Shown in pieces: positions 15,639 to 23,830 of a stretch of DNA of 64,000 nt; position 1 is the first letter of the stretch; every line of letters begins with the position of its first letter. The notes under the pieces are model-generated. The model ran no database searches and was not told the origin of the DNA. It saw nothing but the letters and a program-made list of their open reading frames with translations. Source of the stretch: an uncultured Prevotellaceae bacterium. Its GTDB lineage: Bacteria > Bacteroidota > Bacteroidia > Bacteroidales > Bacteroidaceae. The stretch is from the NCBI GenBank assembly GCA_947167515.1, contig CAMVIM010000015.1:1-64000 (forward strand), written 5' to 3'. The position numbers and the translations under genes were made by a program.

Positions 15639-17641
15639 AACGCACATTTCTCCTGCTTAGCCTGACGGCATGCATCAGTGCCACGCAGGCACAAATCAAC
15701 ACTTCTCTCACTTCTCCAAACGGAAAAGTAAAGATTGAAGTAAATGCAGACAAAGAACTGACTTTCAAAGTAATTGACAGCGGAGTATCATTATTGACTG
15801 GCACTCCAGACCTGTTGCTCAACGGCAAGAAAGCCAGTCAATACAACGGCACCGCCACCCAGTCAATCAAGGAGCATTTCAATGCGCCCAACTATAAACT
15901 CACCTCGTTCGATGATGCGTACAACCAACTCATCGTGAAGAACAAGAACGGTGTGAATGTGGAGTTCCGCGCCTACAACAGCGGTGTGGCATATCGCTTC
16001 GTCACCACATCGGCAAAAGGCGAATGGACCGTGAAGGACGAGGTGGCTACCTTCACCTTTGCCGATGACTTCACGGCTTATCTCCCCTACTCAACCAACG
16101 AGAAGAACCCGAAAGCGATGGCCTTCCAAGCCACCTACGACGCAGCACCCCTCTCGAAGAGCAAGAACCTCGATGCTTTCCTGCCTGCCACCATCGATTG
16201 CAAGACCGCCAAAGTCACACTGCTGGAGACCGATGTGGAGGCATACCCCGGCATGTTCGTCAAAGGAAACGGCACCTCCCTGAAAGCCTCCTTCGCCCCC
16301 TACCCCAAGACTTTTGACTACTATCCTTGGCGAGTGCAGAAATATGTGACTGGCACCGAAGACTTCATTGCCCAAGGCAAAGGCAACCGCACCTTTCCGT
16401 GGCGCATCCTCGCCATCACGCATGATGATACGGAAATGCCCACCAACACCCTCGCCTATCAGTTGGCTTCCCCCTCGCGCATCAAAGGCGACACCTCATG
16501 GATTCGTCCAGGCAAGGTGGCTTGGGACTGGTGGAACGACTGGGGCATCTCCGGTGTGGGTTTCGAGGCAGGCATCAACCAGCAGACCTATCGCCACTAC
16601 ATCGACTTCGCCGCCCAACACGGACTTGAATACATCATTCTGGATGAGGGTTGGTACACGCCCAAGAGCGGCGACATGCTCACCGTCATCCCAGACCTGA
16701 ACCTGCCCGAACTCGTCCGCTATGGCAAACAGAAGAACGTCGGCATCATCCTGTGGACGGTCTTCAACGTGCTGGACAAGCAACTTGACGAGGCCTGCGA
16801 GAAATACAGCGCAATGGGCATCAAAGGATTCAAAGTCGATTTCCTCGACCGCTATGACCAAGAGGCCACCCAGATGATTTACCGCATTGCCGAGCGTTGT
16901 GCCCAAAGCCATCTGGTGCTCGACTATCACGGCATCTTTGCCCCGCAAGGCATCACACGCACCTATCCCAATGTCATCAACTTCGAGGCAGTCTTCGGCA
17001 TGGAAGAGGTGAAGTGGACGGAACGTGCCAAAATGCAGCGCGATGGCAGAACCGTGGATGAGCCTTCAAAGGACATGCCCCTCTACGATGTCACCTTCCC
17101 ATTCATCCGTGGCATGGCCGGCCCTGTCGATTTCACTCCCGGCGGCATGCGTAACGCCTCCAAAGCCGACTTCCAGCCCATCTACAACAACCCCATGACG
17201 ATGGGCACACGCTGCCACCAACTGGCACACTACATCGTGCACGAATCACCCCTCACCATGTTGGCAGACAATCCTACTGCCTACGATAGAGAGCCCGAAT
17301 GTACCGCCTTCATCGCCTCCCTCCCCACCGTCTATGACGAGATGCGTGTGCTCAGCGGCAAGATGGGCGAATACATCATCGTGGCGCGTCGTCAGGGCAA
17401 CGACTGGTATGTGGCAGGCGAGACCAACTGGCAGAGTCGTGACGTGCAGGTGAGCGCCTCCTTCCTTCCGGCAGGCACCTACGAGATGACCGCCTTCATC
17501 GATGGCATGAATGCCGACAAGACCGCAACCGACTACGAGGTGTGGCAACAAACCTTCACCCTCCCCTACACCGTCAGCGAGTCCGTCACCGTCCACATGG
17601 CCAGCGGCGGCGGTTTTGCAGCCAAACTCATCCAAAAGTGA
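15635..17641 (+). CDS. GH97 family alpha-glycosidase, retaining type
   Basis: A 668-residue exported glycoside hydrolase of family 97 (the SusB family). Order: signal peptide (to QAQ), N-terminal beta-sandwich (about 25-270), then a (beta/alpha)8 barrel with GKVAWDWWNDWG, ILDEGWY, GFKVDFLDR and INFEAVFGME, and a C-terminal beta domain. GH97 contains inverting alpha-glucosidases and retaining alpha-galactosidases. The Asp in KVDF (D402) is the nucleophile position of the retaining group, and E457, 55 residues later, fits the acid/base position as I recall it for BtGal97b (D415/E470). I therefore favour alpha-galactosidase-like activity. Translationally coupled to the preceding HExxH protein. 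Confidence 0.9.
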   Translation: MKRTFLLLSLTACISATQAQINTSLTSPNGKVKIEVNADKELTFKVIDSGVSLLTGTPDLLLNGKKASQYNGTATQSIKEHFNAPNYKLTSFDDAYNQLIVKNKNGVNVEFRAYNSGVAYRFVTTSAKGEWTVKDEVATFTFADDFTAYLPYSTNEKNPKAMAFQATYDAAPLSKSKNLDAFLPATIDCKTAKVTLLETDVEAYPGMFVKGNGTSLKASFAPYPKTFDYYPWRVQKYVTGTEDFIAQGKGNRTFPWRILAITHDDTEMPTNTLAYQLASPSRIKGDTSWIRPGKVAWDWWNDWGISGVGFEAGINQQTYRHYIDFAAQHGLEYIILDEGWYTPKSGDMLTVIPDLNLPELVRYGKQKNVGIILWTVFNVLDKQLDEACEKYSAMGIKGFKVDFLDRYDQEATQMIYRIAERCAQSHLVLDYHGIFAPQGITRTYPNVINFEAVFGMEEVKWTERAKMQRDGRTVDEPSKDMPLYDVTFPFIRGMAGPVDFTPGGMRNASKADFQPIYNNPMTMGTRCHQLAHYIVHESPLTMLADNPTAYDREPECTAFIASLPTVYDEMRVLSGKMGEYIIVARRQGNDWYVAGETNWQSRDVQVSASFLPAGTYEMTAFIDGMNADKTATDYEVWQQTFTLPYTVSESVTVHMASGGGFAAKLIQK

Positions 17642-17712
17642 AATTTCCACTATTGGCAAGAACGGTTTGACAAACAGCCAAACCTTCCATCAAGACTACT
17701 CCACAACCTCCT

Positions 17713-17784
17713 AACCGACGTGCTCCATGTCGGTTAACCCATGTGCCCCATGTCGATTGACCGATGTGGGGCACACCGATTTTG
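17713..17784. repeat. intergenic hairpin repeat ending CACACCGATTTTG
   Basis: Two hairpins (CCGAC/GTCGG arms at 17715-17733; TGTGCCCCA/TGGGGCACA at 17742-17750/17767-17775) are followed by CACACCGATTTTG, the same ending as the repeats at 29894-29970 and 55878-55962. It may also terminate the GH97 transcript, though no T-run follows. Confidence 0.45.
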
Positions 17785-17894
17785 TGACCACTAACCATTC
17801 GTCACCATTTTCGCCATTTATCACACATCCTTTGCCATTCGTCACAAACACGTGCCGTATATCCCAAAAACTTGTATGGAAAACACCTTCGCCA

Positions 17895-17902
17895 TAACTT
17901 TG
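17895..17902 (+). promoter_or_regulatory. promoter -7 box (TAACTTTG)
   Basis: Box 68 bp before the DUF3836-like gene. Between the hairpin repeat and this box (17785-17894) only short GTCAC/CCATT-rich repeats are seen. Confidence 0.6.
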
Positions 17903-17969
17903 CAGTCGAAAATCATTCAGACGCATCAATTCATGATCAAATTTATCAACCCATTTCATTTTTAACATT

Positions 17970-18461
17970 ATGAATTTATTAGTCATCACAGCTGCTGTCA
18001 TCATGTCCGCGACCATGAATACAGCCCAGGAAGAGAAAACAGATTTCTATCACAACACGGAGATAGAGAACAACCACATCGTGGCCCAATACATCTACAA
18101 GAAAGTCGCCGTTCCTTACGAGAACAAGGTTTATCAGATGCTGGAGCCTCACCGGATGTATGACTACAACTACGATGCCGAAGAACGCCTGTCCGTTCGT
18201 ACATCTCATCATTGGAATGGTCAGCAATGGGGACCCGAATCTCGGTTGGAATACACCTATGCCGATGACGGCTATTCTGTGTCCATCTCCTACTGGGACA
18301 AGAACAAGCAACGCTTCTCTTCCCCCATGTACAAAACCGTGTACACTGAAATGCCCGACCGGACAGCTGTCCAAATCTGCAACTATCAACGATGCGGGAA
18401 AGACTGGGTGCAAACGACCCAGTTACTTGCCCCATCGGTGCAAGGGACACTTCAATCATAA
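17970..18461 (+). CDS. small secreted DUF3836-like protein
   Basis: A 163-residue exported protein. The signal peptide (MNLLVITAAVIMSATMNTAQ) precedes a beta-rich domain with MYDYNYDAEERLSVRTSHHW, SRLEYTYADDGYSVSISYWD and QRFSSPMYKTVYTEMPDRT. The pattern of Y-x-Y-D, R-x-x-H-WN and W-x-P repeats is that of DUF3836, small Bacteroidales secreted proteins related to RHS/YD-like strands and of unknown role. The last residues (APSVQGTLQS) do not look like the family end, so the C terminus may be altered by a small mutation. Monocistronic. Confidence 0.7.
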   Translation: MNLLVITAAVIMSATMNTAQEEKTDFYHNTEIENNHIVAQYIYKKVAVPYENKVYQMLEPHRMYDYNYDAEERLSVRTSHHWNGQQWGPESRLEYTYADDGYSVSISYWDKNKQRFSSPMYKTVYTEMPDRTAVQICNYQRCGKDWVQTTQLLAPSVQGTLQS

Positions 18462-18541
18462 TCATGGCGCTACGAACCCGGCGGCAACATGGAATGACAG
18501 GAGAAGGACATTGCCCAACTGCTTCATGAAGGTCTTTTTTT

Positions 18542-18582
18542 CATCCCTCTGCAAGAAAAAAGCAGGGGGATGTGTTTCTTTT
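18542..18582 (+). terminator. probable terminator
   Basis: CATCCCTCTGC pairs with GCAGGGGGATG around AAGAAAAAA, followed by TGTTTCTTTT. The T-run is interrupted. Confidence 0.45.
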
Positions 18583-18616
18583 GTACGAAAAATTGATTCG
18601 TTTCTTCTTTTTTTTG

Positions 18617-18624
18617 TAACTTTG
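18617..18624 (+). promoter_or_regulatory. promoter -7 box (TAACTTTG)
   Basis: Box 25 bp before the start at 18649 of the DUF6057 operon. Confidence 0.6.
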
Positions 18625-18648
18625 CCACGTTTTTGTACATTTTCGACT

Positions 18649-20658
18649 ATGAGCAAGAAACACTATAAGAAAGAGGAAACGGCGGAAGGGAAAGAAACCT
18701 CGTCCCGTCAAGGCTCTCAGCAGAGAGCACCCAAGGAAAACAAACCGATGACCACGACGAAGTCCAAGGGACAGGCACGTGCAGCAGAAGGGAAAGAGAA
18801 GGTCATCGGCAAGAAGACATCGCTGTGGATAGCCTTAGCCACAACCGTGTTGGTGGTGGCAGCAGGCGTGTTTCACTTGATCGTGCGCAACAGCGACATG
18901 CTGTTCATGGCACAGAGCAAGGATTTCTTCTCCACCGACCCGACCCACATGGCCGAGTGCATGCAGCAACCGGGTGGCCTCATCAGCTGGGTGGCGACAT
19001 TCCTGACGCAATTCTTTTATTATCCAGCCCTTGGAGCCTCCATCCTGATAGCCATCTGGGTGGGAAGCATGTGGCTAAGTTCGTTGGCCTTCAAGGTGAG
19101 ATGGGCCTGGATGGCTGTGCTGGCAGTGCCAGCCTTCTGTCTGCTGGTCAGCACCATCGACGTGGGCTACTGGATATATTACGTGAAGCAGACGGGTTAC
19201 TGGTTCTACGGCACCGTAGGCTATCTGGTGACCATGGCGTTGGTGTGGTTCCACAGCCTGTTTCGGAAGCGATTGGACCGCATCATCACCACGTGTCTCA
19301 TCGCCCTCACCTATGCTTTCTTCGGGTGGTACACGCTACTGGCGCTGGTCTATATTGCGGTGATGGCCATCGTGCGTCCTGCCAAAGATGAAAACACCAT
19401 CCTGAAGATTCTGCGCCCCATCTTCCCCTTGGCACTCGCTGCCGTGATACCGCTGCTCTGCTATGGGCTTTACTCCGGCATCCGTCTTGAGGACGTCTGG
19501 ATTTGCGGATTCCCCCGTTTCCAAAACGACACGGTGACGAGTGTCGTGCCCACCATCCCCTTCATCATCATGGCCATCACGCCCATCGTTTACCCCTTCC
19601 TGCCCAAGCGCAAGGAACTGAAAGGCAGCATGGCAGGAGTGGTTTGGACGGTGAGCGCACTCTTGTGGGTAGGCGGCTTCGTTTGGGCTGAAAAGAGCGA
19701 CTTCCAGAACTACAATTATCATGCCGAGATGCGCATGTACAGGGCTGCCGACGAAGGCGACTGGGAGAAGGTGCTGGACGAAATGAGCGAAATTCCTGGC
19801 GATGCCTCACGACAGATGGTGCTGCTGAAGAATGTGGCATTGCTCAACACGGGCGAGATGGGTTCGAAGATGTTCAAGTACAACAACATGGGCGAGCCTC
19901 CCACCAACGGATTCGACACGCTGCACGTACACATGGTGCAGACGGTGGCTCCCCTGCTCTATTACTATCATGGCAAGACAAATTTCACCGTGCGCTGGTG
20001 CATTGAGAACAGCGTGGAGTTTGGCACCGATTACGACAATCTGAAGCTGCTGGCTCGCTGCGCACTGGTAGGCGGCGAGATGGAGGCGGCTCAGAAATAT
20101 CTCACCATTCTGAAGACCACCCTCTTCTACAAGGATTGGGCTGAAAGGCTCTGGCCCATCACGGAAAAGCCAGAACTCATCAAAAAGTATCATGAGTTCG
20201 ACACGGTGCGCGAACTGCGCGACCACATGGGCACGGTGCTCGACGGTGACAATGGTCTGTGCGAGATGTATCTGCTCAACTATTTCAGCCACACGATGAA
20301 CAAGGACAGCAAACTGCTGCAAGAGCTGACACTGGACTATGCACTGGTGCAGAAGGACATTCAGCTGTTCTGGCCTCGCTTCTTCCTCTATGCACAAATG
20401 CACGAAAACGAGAAGATGCCTGTCCACTATCAGGAAGCGGCGAAACTCTACGGCAATCTGGAACCGGACAATGTGGATATATCGAAGATGCCGTTCGACA
20501 AGGAGGTGAACGACAGTTATCAAGGATTCCAGCAACTCTCCCAGTCGCTGCTCTCCTCAGGCATGAAGGCCGAAGATGTGGGCGAAAGCATCAAGAGCAC
20601 CTACGGAGGTACCTTCTACTGGTTCTACTTCTTCTGCCGCGACATCCATTCGTATTGA
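18649..20658 (+). CDS. DUF6057-like polytopic membrane protein, paralogue 1
   Basis: A 669-residue inner-membrane protein. A charged Lys/Glu-rich cytoplasmic head (residues 1-60) is followed by about nine to ten hydrophobic helices (65-345), with phrases such as ATFLTQFFYYPALGASILIA and GYWIYYVKQTGYWFYG. A soluble helical C-terminal domain (about 360-669) holds TPR-like helices. The end, STYGGTFYWFYFFCRDIH, is matched by the ending of the protein at 22249-23808 (TYGDTYWWYYYFYTDF); the two are paralogues. I place both near DUF6057. The frame is open from 18160, but the promoter at 18617 fixes the ATG at 18649. First gene of an operon with a CxxCH lipoprotein. Function unknown. Confidence 0.8.
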   Translation: MSKKHYKKEETAEGKETSSRQGSQQRAPKENKPMTTTKSKGQARAAEGKEKVIGKKTSLWIALATTVLVVAAGVFHLIVRNSDMLFMAQSKDFFSTDPTHMAECMQQPGGLISWVATFLTQFFYYPALGASILIAIWVGSMWLSSLAFKVRWAWMAVLAVPAFCLLVSTIDVGYWIYYVKQTGYWFYGTVGYLVTMALVWFHSLFRKRLDRIITTCLIALTYAFFGWYTLLALVYIAVMAIVRPAKDENTILKILRPIFPLALAAVIPLLCYGLYSGIRLEDVWICGFPRFQNDTVTSVVPTIPFIIMAITPIVYPFLPKRKELKGSMAGVVWTVSALLWVGGFVWAEKSDFQNYNYHAEMRMYRAADEGDWEKVLDEMSEIPGDASRQMVLLKNVALLNTGEMGSKMFKYNNMGEPPTNGFDTLHVHMVQTVAPLLYYYHGKTNFTVRWCIENSVEFGTDYDNLKLLARCALVGGEMEAAQKYLTILKTTLFYKDWAERLWPITEKPELIKKYHEFDTVRELRDHMGTVLDGDNGLCEMYLLNYFSHTMNKDSKLLQELTLDYALVQKDIQLFWPRFFLYAQMHENEKMPVHYQEAAKLYGNLEPDNVDISKMPFDKEVNDSYQGFQQLSQSLLSSGMKAEDVGESIKSTYGGTFYWFYFFCRDIHSY

Positions 20659-20662
20659 GATG

Positions 20663-20709
20663 GTAAGGTTCTGAGGTTATAAGGTTTTGGAATTGAGTAT
20701 TAAAGTTTT
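20663..20709 (+). repeat. degenerate heptamer-period array before a start codon
   Basis: Reads as seven-base units of the kind GGTAAGG, TTCTGAG, GTTATAA, GGTTTTG up to the ATG at 20710/20716. See the other arrays at 45102, 61933 and 62404. Confidence 0.35.
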
Positions 20710-22218
20710 ATGATTATGAAAGTGAAACACATCATATCAACGTGGGCAATCGCTGCCATCATGACGGCCTGCACCCACCCCACTGTGCCTGAGAACGCAC
20801 AGAAGGAATCGCGTTTGCCCCGCATCTATCCCGACTACACCGAGGTGACCATCCCCTGCAACATCTGTCCGCTGAACTTTGCCGTGCGTGAAGATGCCAG
20901 CGAGGTAGTGGCGCACTTCACCTTCCCGAACGGAGAGGCCACCTATGGAAAAGACCAAAAAGTGCTCATCGACGAGGAGGAATGGAAACTCATGCTGAAA
21001 GCCGCCAAGGGCAAAAGCATGCAGGTGGAAGTCTATGCCAAGACGGGGGACACATGGAAGGCTTACAAGCCCTTCAACATCTATGTGGCAGAAGACAGCA
21101 TCGACAACTACATCTCCTATCGCGTCATCCAGCCATCCTATGTGGCATACGAGAAGCTGAGCATCAACCAGCGCGACCTCACCAATTTCGACGAGAAGGA
21201 AATCTACAATAACATGTCGGTCAGCACCGAAGAGGTGGGTCAGTGCATCAACTGCCACTCTTACCAGAACTTCAAGACCGACAACATGCTCTTCCATATG
21301 CGCCAAGGACTGGGCGGCACCATGATGGTGGTGGACGGAGAGCTCCGCAAGATTGACCTCAAGACCGACCAGACACTCAGCGCCGGCGTCTATCCTGCAT
21401 GGCACCCGACAAAACGCCTCATCGCCTTCTCCACCAACTCCACCGGTCAGTCGTTCCACACGAAAGACCTGAACAAGATTGAGGTGCAGGACACTGAGAG
21501 CGACCTCATCCTCTACGATGTGGACAAGAACGAGGTGAGCATCATCTCCGAACTGGACGACGAACTGGAGGTGTTCCCCACCTGGAGTCCCGACGGCAAG
21601 AAACTCTATTTCTGCTCGGCTCATTTCGAGTACAAGAACGACAGCATTGCCAAGGAAACTGAGATGATTCAACGATACAAAGAAGTGAAATACGACCTCT
21701 ACTGCGCCGACTTCAATCCTGACACCAAGGAGTTCAGCAACGTGGAGATGATTTATAACGCTTCCGACTCGCTCGGTCAGAGCGTCACCCTGCCCCGCGT
21801 CAGTCCTGACGGGAAATATCTGCTCTTTGCTCAGGCCGAGTTCGGGTGCTTCCACGTATGGCATGCCGATGCCGACATCTACCTGATGAACCTGAAGACC
21901 CGCGAGGTGCAGAAACTGGATGCTGTGAACAGTTCCCGTTCGGAGAGCTATCCCACCTGGTCGAGCAATGGCCGATGGATCATGGTGGATTCCCGACGCG
22001 ATGACGGCAACTACACACGCCCCTACATTGCTTATTTCGACAAGAAGGGCAAGGCGCACAAAGCCTTCATGCTTCCTCAGAAAGACCCCAACTTCTACAC
22101 CTTCTACTTGCGTTCGTTCAACCGTCCCGAGTTCATGGTTGAACCCGTCAGCATCACACCGCAGGAGTTCACCCAAAAGGCGAAGGAAGATGCTGTGAAG
22201 GCCAAGTATGCCCAATAA
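20710..22218 (+). CDS. PD40/TolB-like lipoprotein with a CxxCH haem-type motif
   Basis: About 500 residues. The second ATG (20716) begins the signal peptide MKVKHIISTWAIAAIMTAC with lipobox Cys. The N-terminal beta domain (30-160) is followed by GQCINCHSYQNF, a single covalent c-type haem attachment motif (Cys at about residue 177, counted from 20716). The C-terminal two-thirds contains repeats of the TolB/PD40 propeller type: AGVYPAWHPTKRLIAFSTN, EVFPTWSPDGKKLYFCSA, LPRVSPDGKYLLFAQAEFG, SYPTWSSNGRWIMVDS. It lies between two DUF6057-like membrane proteins in one operon, suggesting a membrane-associated complex, possibly redox-linked. Whether haem is attached is untested. Related proteins are often annotated as cytochrome c biosynthesis proteins, which I would not trust. 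Confidence 0.8.
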   Translation: MIMKVKHIISTWAIAAIMTACTHPTVPENAQKESRLPRIYPDYTEVTIPCNICPLNFAVREDASEVVAHFTFPNGEATYGKDQKVLIDEEEWKLMLKAAKGKSMQVEVYAKTGDTWKAYKPFNIYVAEDSIDNYISYRVIQPSYVAYEKLSINQRDLTNFDEKEIYNNMSVSTEEVGQCINCHSYQNFKTDNMLFHMRQGLGGTMMVVDGELRKIDLKTDQTLSAGVYPAWHPTKRLIAFSTNSTGQSFHTKDLNKIEVQDTESDLILYDVDKNEVSIISELDDELEVFPTWSPDGKKLYFCSAHFEYKNDSIAKETEMIQRYKEVKYDLYCADFNPDTKEFSNVEMIYNASDSLGQSVTLPRVSPDGKYLLFAQAEFGCFHVWHADADIYLMNLKTREVQKLDAVNSSRSESYPTWSSNGRWIMVDSRRDDGNYTRPYIAYFDKKGKAHKAFMLPQKDPNFYTFYLRSFNRPEFMVEPVSITPQEFTQKAKEDAVKAKYAQ

Positions 22219-22248
22219 GAACATCACATATAGGATAGCCCTGTGAGC

Positions 22249-23808
22249 ATGACGGTCAAAGGTAAGCACAGACACATCTACCTGCTGGCATTCATCACCG
22301 TAGCATTCATTCTGCTGCCGGTGATGAATGGTGATTATCTCTATACCATTCAAGACAACGATGTCTTCATCAGCGGCCATACGTTCATGATGAACACCGT
22401 CCGCTATGAAGGTGGCTGGTTCGCTTGGGTGGCTCGCTACCTCACCCAGTTCTTCTACTACCCCTGGTTGGGTAGCACCATCCTCATCCTCTTCTGGGTG
22501 GCTATCTACTGGATGACCATCCTGATGTTTGGCATCAAGGATAAATGGAGTTTTCTGGCACTGATTATTCCTGCCATCTTGCTCTACCACTTGCTTGACT
22601 ATGGATACTGGATATATTATGCCAAGACGCCCGGTCTTCCCTTTCTGCACACCATCTTGGTTCTTGCCTGTTTGCTGTACACATGGGGAATCTTGTATCT
22701 GACCCGGAACCTCAAAATCAATTGGCAAATGAAGGGACTCATTTGCGTCGGTCTTTTAGTTGCCATCATTTACGTTTGCAATTTCTTATGGCCCTCCTCA
22801 CCTTGGCATTATAATTATGGTTTCCGTCATTCCATCAAAACAACGCTGACCGACTCAAACTTCAAGCACGAACTACGTATGTACCGTGCCCTCGATGAGT
22901 TCCGCTATGACGATGTGCTCAAGGAGATGCCAACCGACAACGAAACCCCACCCACCAACCTAATGGTGCTCTACAAGAACATCGCCCTGATGCACACGGG
23001 ACGTCTGACCGACCTGTTCAAGACCAACAACTGTGGCATCAATCCGTTCGCCGCCGACTCCACCCTCTCCTCACGCATTCACATTTCTCAATTAGGCGCA
23101 CCCCTCATCTACTACCAGTTTGGACAAATCAACTTCGCCTACCGATGGGCTATGGAGAACTCCGTCACCTACGGACTGAGTTTCCGCAATCTGAAGATCA
23201 TGGCTTTATGCTCCATCTTCAACCAAGAGTTCGACGTGGCAGCAAAATACCTCCTGCTGCTGAAAACAAGCCTCTTCCATCGCGACTGGTCCATCGAACA
23301 TGAACGATGGATGTACAACAGCACCAACTTCATCCAGAGCCGTGACTTTCAGGCCATCGCCCCACTGATAGATGACGACCCGAACGTGCTCGACGACGAC
23401 AAGGGACGGTGCGAGCAATACATCCTTGACCATTATTCCACCCTCCGACATGCTTCTTCGCCACAACTTGAAGAGGTCATCCTATGCCTCTCGCTCTGGC
23501 GAGAAGATGCCTACTCCTTTTGCATCCACTTCTACGACTATGTGCAGCACCATCCCCAGGAAAGCATCCCCACGCTCTACCAGGAAGGAGCCATCCTGCA
23601 CGGCAACACAGACGAGTCGCCCATCGATTTCAAAGGCTTCAAATTCGACACCTTCGTGGCAGACCGCTACAACCGATTTGTGCAAAACTACAACCAACTC
23701 TCCCAGCAGGGGCTAAGCAACGAGGAAATGGCACGACGGCTCCGACCCACGTATGGCGACACCTATTGGTGGTACTACTACTTCTACACCGATTTCACCA
23801 TTTATTAA
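22249..23808 (+). CDS. DUF6057-like polytopic membrane protein, paralogue 2
   Basis: A 519-residue inner-membrane protein without the charged head of its paralogue at 18649. Hydrophobic helices fill residues 8-190 (AFITVAFILLPVMNGDY, RYLTQFFYYPWLGSTILIL, LLDYGYWIYYAKTP). A soluble helical domain starts at ELRMYRALDEFRYDDVLKEM and contains MVLYKNIALMHTGRLTDLFK and AAKYLLLLKTSLFHRDW, each with a clear counterpart in paralogue 1. The end is TYGDTYWWYYYFYTDFTIY. The frame opens at a GTG (22243), but the ATG at 22249 is preferred. Third gene of the operon, 30 bp after the CxxCH lipoprotein; the S9 peptidase starts 22 bp later. Confidence 0.8.
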   Translation: MTVKGKHRHIYLLAFITVAFILLPVMNGDYLYTIQDNDVFISGHTFMMNTVRYEGGWFAWVARYLTQFFYYPWLGSTILILFWVAIYWMTILMFGIKDKWSFLALIIPAILLYHLLDYGYWIYYAKTPGLPFLHTILVLACLLYTWGILYLTRNLKINWQMKGLICVGLLVAIIYVCNFLWPSSPWHYNYGFRHSIKTTLTDSNFKHELRMYRALDEFRYDDVLKEMPTDNETPPTNLMVLYKNIALMHTGRLTDLFKTNNCGINPFAADSTLSSRIHISQLGAPLIYYQFGQINFAYRWAMENSVTYGLSFRNLKIMALCSIFNQEFDVAAKYLLLLKTSLFHRDWSIEHERWMYNSTNFIQSRDFQAIAPLIDDDPNVLDDDKGRCEQYILDHYSTLRHASSPQLEEVILCLSLWREDAYSFCIHFYDYVQHHPQESIPTLYQEGAILHGNTDESPIDFKGFKFDTFVADRYNRFVQNYNQLSQQGLSNEEMARRLRPTYGDTYWWYYYFYTDFTIY

Positions 23809-23830
23809 AACGCTATATTAACTGAAAAAA

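Noticed and set aside
18160..18648. N-terminal extension of the DUF6057-like protein
   Set aside because: It would overlap the DUF3836-like gene and run through a terminator and the promoter at 18617.
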